Source: Clostridium caldaquaticum
GTDB lineage: Bacteria; Bacillota; Clostridia; Clostridiales; Clostridiaceae
Length of the DNA stretch: 64,000 nt
Assembly (NCBI RefSeq): GCF_023806125.1
Contig: NZ_JAMSKT010000007.1
Coordinates: 1 to 64,000 of the forward strand
Reading direction: 5' to 3'
The notes under the pieces were generated by a model. That model had not been told where the DNA came from, ran no database searches, and saw only the letters and a program-made list of their open reading frames with translations. Shown here piece by piece: positions 58,259-64,000 of the stretch. A program made the position numbers and the translations under genes. Numbering within the stretch: position 1 is the stretch's first letter; each line of letters begins with the position of its first letter.

Positions 58259-58770
58259 AATTACTGGAATATCTTCAAGAAATATTTGAAACTTCGTCAA
58301 AGGTACCAGTAATGGGAAAGATTTTAGTTGATAAAAAAGAAGTTATGGGAATAGTAGACCAAATAATCAACTGTCTTCCAGATGAATTTAAAAAAGCACA
58401 ATGGGTTGTAGATGAAAAAGAAAGAATTTTAGGTGAAGCTATAGAAGAAGCTTCGACTATGAGAAAAGAAAGTATGGATATATTAAAGAAACAGGTAGAA
58501 AATCATGATATTACGAAAGATGCAAAAATAAGAGCAGAAGAGATAATAGCCTCAGCTCAGAGAGATGCTAAGGCTATGAGGTTAGGTGCAAGAAACTACG
58601 CAGATGAAATATTGTGTCAGCTTGAGAAAGAGATAAATGAAAAGGGTCAGAACATGGTTTTTAATATAAAAAAACAAGTAGAACAATTTATATCTGTATT
58701 AGGTGATGATATTTCAGCAGATTTAGATGATATAAGAAATAATATAAAAGAATTAAGAGGTATAAAATAG
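58246..58770 (+). CDS. Coiled-coil protein (ATPase subunit E / DivIVA-like)
   Basis: 174 residues overlapping the coaD end by 13 bases, with GAGGGGGATAA upstream. After [40 protein letters not shown] the rest is a long helix with many heptads ([40 protein letters not shown]). It is conserved next to coaD in clostridia and often labelled ATPase without proof. The C-terminus overlaps the convergent ylbJ gene by 18 bases. Confidence 0.8.
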   Translation: MEVIKLLEYLQEIFETSSKVPVMGKILVDKKEVMGIVDQIINCLPDEFKKAQWVVDEKERILGEAIEEASTMRKESMDILKKQVENHDITKDAKIRAEEIIASAQRDAKAMRLGARNYADEILCQLEKEINEKGQNMVFNIKKQVEQFISVLGDDISADLDDIRNNIKELRGIK

Positions 58771-59922
58771 TTTTTTTAATTTATTAAATAAAAATGGTAT
58801 TATAAGTATAATTATGCATGTAATAAGTAATGAACTCCATAGATTAGTATTTGTTTTTATATTAGATGTTTGAATTGCTATTTTGGGTAAGGATATTCTA
58901 TATAAAATCAGTGTAATTGTAGAACATATAAAACCTTGAAGCACTTTTCTAATAGTGTATTTTTTTAAAGATAGATTATGTTTGTAAGTAAACGAATAAA
59001 CTTGGGAGATTATTGATAACCCGCTGAAGCCTAAGAAAAAACTTATAATAATTGCTTTTATATACATACTTTTTGATGTAGTTGATATTAAATAGCATCC
59101 ATTAGTTATTTCTATTAATCCTAAAATAAATCCTTCTAGTATATTTTTATCTATACTTAATAAGTTAGTTATTTTTTCTATAATAATGTTAAAAAATAGA
59201 TTGTTTTTTATAATATTTGTTAAAACAGAAAAAAGTATTACAAAACCACCAATAGACAAGCATGTTTTTATTGAATTTTCTATACTATTTTTTATTATAT
59301 TACCTATATTTTTACTTGGTACAGTTCTCAAACCATTGAGGCTGTTTTTTTTATGTATGTCTTTTTGAGTTATTATTAATGCCATTATAAAACATGATAT
59401 GTAGTTAGATATTAATAGTAAATATCCTATATTTGAGTTTTTCAGCATTGACGTTCCAACGGCTCCTATAACAAATAAAGGGCTAGCATTACTTGCTATG
59501 TTTACAAGTCTTTCACAAGTTTTATAATCAATCACTTCTTGCTCATATAATTCACAAGCATATTTAGCACCTAAGGGATAGCCGCATAACATACTTACAA
59601 TTAAAACAAAGGTACAGCTTAATGGAAGTCTTAACGGTTTACATAAAATTTTACCGAAAAATTTTGAATAAATATGTACCCCGTTATAATCCATCATTAT
59701 ACTTGTTACAACTAAGAATGGAAAAAGTGAAGGAAAAACTCTATTTATAAATAAGTTAGCTCCTAAAAGTGCAGAATCTATACAAAGTTTTGGTGTAAGT
59801 ACAATTTGTATTATAATAAGTGAACAGATAATAGTAATAACCAAATTTTGTTCTAAAGATTTTAATAAAAAATATAAAAGAACTAGTATTAAAAGAAAAA
59901 TAGCATACAATAATAAGTTCAA
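58753..59922 (-). CDS. ylbJ: Sporulation integral membrane protein YlbJ
   Basis: 389 residues on the minus strand with AAAGGAGAAA upstream. About ten hydrophobic segments. The first half has FINRVFPSLFPFLVVTSIMM and FVLIVSMLCGYPLGAKYACE, LYEQEVIDYKTCERLVNIAS-NASPLFVIG, which is the YlbJ/nucleoside-recognition (Gate) signature; a second Gate-like half has LEGFILGLIEITNGCYLIST. In Bacillus ylbJ is under sigma-E and needed for spore cortex. It is convergent to the coaD operon. Confidence 0.92.
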   Translation of the reverse strand: MNLLLYAIFLLILVLLYFLLKSLEQNLVITIICSLIIIQIVLTPKLCIDSALLGANLFINRVFPSLFPFLVVTSIMMDYNGVHIYSKFFGKILCKPLRLPLSCTFVLIVSMLCGYPLGAKYACELYEQEVIDYKTCERLVNIASNASPLFVIGAVGTSMLKNSNIGYLLLISNYISCFIMALIITQKDIHKKNSLNGLRTVPSKNIGNIIKNSIENSIKTCLSIGGFVILFSVLTNIIKNNLFFNIIIEKITNLLSIDKNILEGFILGLIEITNGCYLISTTSKSMYIKAIIISFFLGFSGLSIISQVYSFTYKHNLSLKKYTIRKVLQGFICSTITLILYRISLPKIAIQTSNIKTNTNLWSSLLITCIIILIIPFLFNKLKKLFYTS

Positions 59923-59988
59923 TTTATTTTCTCCTTTTATAAATTACTCTTTACTAGTATATATATTCTTTATATATTATTATTACTA

Positions 59989-61206
59989 CTATGATCTAAT
60001 TGGGCTTATTATATAATCGCTATTAGGGTTTATAGATTTATTAATTATACTATAAGACTTAGTAGCTTGTATATCTAGAAGTAAAGTTTCCTCAGGTTTC
60101 TTAGGAAGTTTTACATATATAGGTATAGAAGCATTATTTTTTGCCTTTTTTAAAACCTTTGCACCTACTTCATTAAATCCAAGAACTCGTGCATAAGGGC
60201 ATGGAATAGTCCTTAGCATTTCAGTATCAAATTTCTCAAAACCAACATAGTATTGACAAAGTATTCTGTTTATCCGAGTATATGTATATCTTTTGCTTTT
60301 AATATTTTCTAATAATTGATTATAGGTATAAGAATGTATTAAAGCTTTATAAATTTTGTTATGTATTCCTTCTGAAACATCAGGAAGTTTTGTTATACTT
60401 TCACTTGAAGTAAAATACTTGTGCTTTAAAAAATCCAGCATATATTCCTCATAAACAAATGGATAATTGGCTTTTTTTAATTTACTAACTAAATTAAAGC
60501 TGGCATAAGGCAGATGTGTTTTAAGTTCTTCAAGACTATTATTATTTTTAATGTACTTTCTGATAGAGGTAGCACTTGAAAAAATATGGTTTAATTCATT
60601 GCTATTGTATGTTCCACCTTCACGTTTAATAGTTACTGGGGTTATGTTACTATTAAGCCTTATCAAACTTTTATAATATTCAATAGCTAAAATGTTATTA
60701 GAAGAACTTAATGATATTTCTAAATTATGATTAAAATCATAGTTGTTTTTTAAGAAATAATCTATTAGTGCTTTACTTCTAGAAACAGGATAAGTATGAC
60801 CTTTGCTTAAATAGTGTTTAAGAGTTTCCTTATATTCAATTGGTTCATTATTTAAAACTTCTGCAACGGTTAAAATAAAATTTATATCTCCTATTTCACT
60901 TCCAAAGCTTATATTATCAACTATTCCTAGGCTATTTAAGAGGCTTACTGCTCCAAAAGCAAAAAATTCTGCTGAAGATAGACTATATATAACAGGAAGC
61001 TCAATAACTAAGTCTATTCCACATTTTAAAGCTGTTTCAGCCCTGTTCCATTTATCTATTATTGATGGAATACCTCTTTGTACATAATTTCCACTCATTA
61101 TACAAATAATAGCATCTGAATTAGTTATCTCCTTAGTCTTATTTATATGATATATGTGCCCATTGTGGAGTGGATTATATTCTGCAATTATGGCTGATAT
61201 TTTCAT
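59989..61206 (-). CDS. tmcAL: tRNA(Met) cytidine acetate ligase TmcAL
   Basis: 405 residues on the minus strand with AAGGCGGTG upstream. MKISAIIAEYNPLHNGHIYH has the HxGH nucleotidyltransferase motif, with DAIICIMSGNYVQRGIPSII and DKWNRAETALKCGIDLVIEL, PVIYSLSSAEFFAFGAVSLL. This is the YlbM family, which acetylates the wobble cytidine of elongator tRNA-Met using acetate and ATP. The position between ylbJ and pta is typical of clostridia. Complete. Confidence 0.94.
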   Translation of the reverse strand: MKISAIIAEYNPLHNGHIYHINKTKEITNSDAIICIMSGNYVQRGIPSIIDKWNRAETALKCGIDLVIELPVIYSLSSAEFFAFGAVSLLNSLGIVDNISFGSEIGDINFILTVAEVLNNEPIEYKETLKHYLSKGHTYPVSRSKALIDYFLKNNYDFNHNLEISLSSSNNILAIEYYKSLIRLNSNITPVTIKREGGTYNSNELNHIFSSATSIRKYIKNNNSLEELKTHLPYASFNLVSKLKKANYPFVYEEYMLDFLKHKYFTSSESITKLPDVSEGIHNKIYKALIHSYTYNQLLENIKSKRYTYTRINRILCQYYVGFEKFDTEMLRTIPCPYARVLGFNEVGAKVLKKAKNNASIPIYVKLPKKPEETLLLDIQATKSYSIINKSINPNSDYIISPIRS

Positions 61207-61406
61207 GTTTACACCGCCTTAAAATTTTTTATACATTATTTTATACACCTATTAAATACAAATTTCAATGATTAAATTGTAATTTTAAATAATAAGTTAT
61301 GAAATATTGGGATTTTTTATATTATTTGTTGAAAATCATATTATAAATGAGTTATTATAATATATGGTGTATATGTATTGTAAAATACAGAAGGGAGAAA
61401 TGTTTT

Positions 61407-62405
61407 ATGGACTTAATGAAAGGTTTTTGGGAAAAAGCAAAGTCAGATATTAAAAAAATTGTTCTTCCAGAAGGTGAAGAGGAGAGAAATATTTTAGCCA
61501 GCGCTATAATTAAAAAAGAAGGATTAGCTCAACTAGTTTTATTAGGTAATGCTGAAAAAATTAAGGAAAAAGCCAAAAGCTTAAAGGCAGACATAAAAGG
61601 TATAGAGATTTTAGATCCTGAATCTTCTGAACTTGTTTCAACATATGCCAAAGAGTTTTATGAGCTTAGAAAGAGCAAAGGAGTTACAATAGAAAAAGCA
61701 GAAAAAATAGTAAAAGATCCAATGTATTTTGGAACTATGATGGTAAAGCTTGGTCATGCTGATGGATTAGTTTCAGGTGCTGTACATACTACTGGTGATT
61801 TGTTAAGACCAGGATTACAGATAATTAAAACTGCACCAGGTATTTCTACAGTTTCAAGTTTCTTTATTATGCTTATTCCTGACTGTGAATATGGTAAAAA
61901 TGGCATGCTTCTTTTCTCAGATTGTGCTGTAAATCCAAATCCTACTGCGGAACAATTGGCTGCTATTGCTATTTCTACTGCTGATACTGCAAAAAAACTG
62001 TGTAATATGGAGCCAAAGGTAGCTATGCTTTCTTTTTCAACTAAAGGAAGTGCAGATCATGAATTAGTAGATAAGGTAAGGAAAGCGACTGAAATTGCAA
62101 AAGAGTTAAGACCAGATTTACAAATTGATGGTGAACTTCAGCTAGATGCTGCTATAGTGAAAAAGGTTGCAAACCAAAAAGCCCCTGGAAGTTCAGTTGC
62201 AGGAGAAGCTAATGTTTTAATATTCCCTGATTTGCAATCTGGAAATATTGGATATAAGCTAGTACAAAGATTTGCAAAGGCAGAGGCTATCGGTCCAGTT
62301 TGTCAAGGATTTGCAAAACCAGTAAATGATTTATCTAGAGGATGTAGTGCAGAAGATATAGTTAATGTTGTAGCAGTAACTGCTGTTCAAGCACAAAATA
62401 TTTAG
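61407..62405 (+). CDS. pta: Phosphate acetyltransferase
   Basis: 332 residues from ATG at 61407 (AAGGGAGA upstream; a longer frame from 61347 lacks a site). [89 protein letters not shown] and KQKAPGS region match Pta. It converts acetyl-CoA to acetyl-phosphate. It is followed after 28 bases by ackA to form the acetate operon, the main ATP-yielding step in clostridia. Confidence 0.97.
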   Translation: MDLMKGFWEKAKSDIKKIVLPEGEEERNILASAIIKKEGLAQLVLLGNAEKIKEKAKSLKADIKGIEILDPESSELVSTYAKEFYELRKSKGVTIEKAEKIVKDPMYFGTMMVKLGHADGLVSGAVHTTGDLLRPGLQIIKTAPGISTVSSFFIMLIPDCEYGKNGMLLFSDCAVNPNPTAEQLAAIAISTADTAKKLCNMEPKVAMLSFSTKGSADHELVDKVRKATEIAKELRPDLQIDGELQLDAAIVKKVANQKAPGSSVAGEANVLIFPDLQSGNIGYKLVQRFAKAEAIGPVCQGFAKPVNDLSRGCSAEDIVNVVAVTAVQAQNI

Positions 62406-62433
62406 TTTATTCAATTTTAAGGAGGAGTTTAAG

Positions 62434-63633
62434 TTGAAAATATTAGTGGTAAATTGTGGTAGTTCATCTTTAAAATATCAGTTAATAGATATGGAAGGTG
62501 AAGTTGTACTTGCAAAGGGATTAGTTGAGAGAATAGGGATAGAAGGCTCTATTCTTACTCAAAAAGTTGAAGGAAGAGAAAAATATGTTATAAAACAGCC
62601 TATGGCTAGTCATAAAGATGCTATTAAATTAGTTCTTGAAGCTTTAGTTGATAGTCAAAATGGTGTAATTAAGGATATGTCAGAAATTTCAGCTGTAGGA
62701 CACAGAGTTGTTCATGGTGCAGAAAAATATTCTAATTCAGTACTTATAGATGAAGATGTAATGAAGACACTTGAAGAATGCTCAAAGTTAGCTCCATTAC
62801 ACAATCCTCCAAATATTATCGGAATAAATGCATGTAAGGAGCTTATGCCAAATACACCAATGGTTGGAGTATTTGATACTGCTTTCCATCAAACTATTCC
62901 AGAATATGCATACATATATCCATTACCATATGAATTATACAAAAAATATGGAGTTAGAAAGTATGGATTCCATGGTACATCTCATAGGTTTGTATCATCA
63001 GCAGCTGCTGATTTATTAGGAAAGGACATTAAGGAATTAAAAATAATAACTTGTCATTTAGGAAACGGAGCTAGTATAACAGCAGTAAAAGATGGTAAAT
63101 CTATAGAAACAAGTATGGGATTTACACCACTTGAAGGTATAGCAATGGGTACAAGATCAGGAAACATTGATCCTGCTATTATTACATTCCTCATGAAAGA
63201 GTTGAATTTAACAATAGAGGAAGTAGATGATATTGTAAATAAAAAATCTGGTGTATATGGAATATCTGGAGTTAGCAGTGATTTTAGAGATATTGAAGAT
63301 GCAGCATGGAAGGAAGGAAATAAGAGAGCTCAATTGGCTCTTGATGTTTACTATTATAAGGTTAAGAAGTTTATTGGTTCCTATGCAGCTGTAATGAATG
63401 GAGTTGATTGTATAGTATTTACAGCAGGGCTTGGTGAAAATTCACCAGAAACAAGAGAGTATGTATGTGAAGGTTTAGATTATTTAGGAGTTAAGATAGA
63501 TAAAGAAAAAAATAAAGTAAGAGGTAAAGCAGTAGATATAAGTTCAGAGGATTCTAAAGTAAGAGTATTAGTTATACCAACTAATGAAGAACTAATGATT
63601 GCAAGAGATGTAAAAGAAATAGTTAAAGGGTAG
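62434..63633 (+). CDS. ackA: Acetate kinase
   Basis: 399 residues from TTG at 62434 (AAGGAGGAGT upstream). [20 protein letters not shown] is the N-terminal phosphate loop, [60 protein letters not shown] and [20 protein letters not shown] are the family blocks. It makes ATP and acetate from acetyl-phosphate. It forms the pta-ackA pair. No changes in key residues. Confidence 0.98.
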   Translation: MKILVVNCGSSSLKYQLIDMEGEVVLAKGLVERIGIEGSILTQKVEGREKYVIKQPMASHKDAIKLVLEALVDSQNGVIKDMSEISAVGHRVVHGAEKYSNSVLIDEDVMKTLEECSKLAPLHNPPNIIGINACKELMPNTPMVGVFDTAFHQTIPEYAYIYPLPYELYKKYGVRKYGFHGTSHRFVSSAAADLLGKDIKELKIITCHLGNGASITAVKDGKSIETSMGFTPLEGIAMGTRSGNIDPAIITFLMKELNLTIEEVDDIVNKKSGVYGISGVSSDFRDIEDAAWKEGNKRAQLALDVYYYKVKKFIGSYAAVMNGVDCIVFTAGLGENSPETREYVCEGLDYLGVKIDKEKNKVRGKAVDISSEDSKVRVLVIPTNEELMIARDVKEIVKG

Positions 63634-63671
63634 TGTTTTTACAAAATTATACCTTAAAACACAAATTAAGC

Positions 63672-63700
63672 TTGACTTTTGCATTGGTTGTTAATATAAT
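63672..63700 (+). promoter_or_regulatory. Sigma-A promoter for the yceD-like gene
   Basis: TTGACT and TATAAT are separated by exactly 17 bases. They lie 30 bases upstream of the next ATG, with AGGTGAG between. Confidence 0.85.
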
Positions 63701-63730
63701 AAATTGTGGCTAATGCATTGAGGTGAGACT

Positions 63731-64000
63731 ATGACAATTGATGTTGTAGATTTAAACAGAAAAAAAGTATCTAAAAAGAAAGTGCATTTAGTTTTTACTG
63801 GAGAAAGCTTTTATGATGATGGAGAAAAAATAGAGTTTGCAAGTCCAATAGTTTTAGATGGTGAGTTATATCTTACAGGAGACATAATAAACTTAGAAGG
63901 TAAGATACAAACTAAGTTGATTTTATCTTGTTCTAGGTGTTTAATTAATTTTAGCCACACTATTGACATACCAATTCATGAAAAGTTTTCAACAAATCTT
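63731..64000 (+). CDS. yceD: YceD/DUF177 family protein (partial)
   Basis: The ATG at 63731 has GAGGTGAGA upstream; the frame runs off the right edge after 90 codons. MTIDVVDLNRKKVSKKKVHL is the start, and LILSCSRCLINFSHTIDIPI contains the CxRCL motif of the DUF177/YceD family with its following strand. The family is encoded before rpmF and is linked to 23S rRNA accumulation. The position after ackA is standard for clostridia. Confidence 0.9.
   Translation, partial: MTIDVVDLNRKKVSKKKVHLVFTGESFYDDGEKIEFASPIVLDGELYLTGDIINLEGKIQTKLILSCSRCLINFSHTIDIPIHEKFSTNL

Overview
The window comes from a low-GC, spore-forming Firmicute, most likely Clostridium sensu stricto. Codons are strongly AT-biased, Shine-Dalgarno sites are strong, TTG and GTG starts are common, and the chromosomal gene order (gmk-rpoZ-coaBC-priA-def-fmt-rsmB-rlmN-prpC-prkC-rsgA-rpe-thiN-spoVM-rpmB-asp23-fakA-recG-rsmD-coaD-ylbJ-tmcAL-pta-ackA-yceD) is the one expected of clostridia. 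The presence of spoVM and ylbJ supports an endospore former. The species cannot be named from the sequence alone.

From 1 to about 34,505 the window is a siphovirus-type prophage that enters from the left edge already in progress, so its integrase and lysogeny switch are outside. It reads in one direction: early regulators and tiny genes (1-1.7 kb), Gam/ERF recombination (1.7-3.2 kb), a structured non-coding stretch and a SpoIIID-like sporulation regulator (3.2-3.8 kb), replisome organiser and primase-helicase (3.9-6.5 kb), small early genes with SSB, dUTPase and RusA (6.5-10.1 kb), a late-gene regulator followed by tandem repeats (10.1-10.6 kb), packaging and head genes (10.9-17.2 kb), connector and tail genes with a -1 frameshifted tail chaperone (17.4-22.2 kb), baseplate, fibre and spike genes (22.2-28.9 kb), and lysis genes XhlA, amidase and holin (28.9-30.1 kb).

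Between the lysis genes and the right attachment site lies a module that looks like it belongs to a plasmid: an array of 11-bp repeats, a ParM-type actin-like ATPase, a ribbon-helix-helix protein, a tiny antisense-strand membrane peptide, a VirD4/TraG-type coupling ATPase, an oriT-like sequence, a 15-bp tandem repeat and a MobV relaxase (30.5-34.3 kb). The oriT-like core, resembling the pMV158-family nick site, occurs a second time, inverted, at 3.54 kb in the early region. The element may therefore combine phage, partition and mobilisation functions. The prophage ends in a 3' fragment of a tRNA, probably tRNA-Pro, followed by that gene's terminator, so the intact tRNA should lie left of the window.

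Other notable points inside the prophage are a head protein of the MuF/SPP1 gp7 type with an extra His-rich C-terminal domain followed by a small gene (possible toxin and immunity pair), and an endolysin with a strong internal ribosome-binding site and GTG that would give a separate wall-binding-domain product.

From 34.5 to 64 kb is ordinary chromosome: asparaginase and an aminotransferase, then long co-directional housekeeping operons for nucleotide metabolism, translation initiation and tRNA/rRNA modification, the PrpC/PrkC signalling pair, ribosome assembly, the fatty-acid-kinase-like gene, RecG, CoA synthesis, the sporulation protein YlbJ, and the Pta-AckA acetate pathway, ending inside a yceD-like gene.
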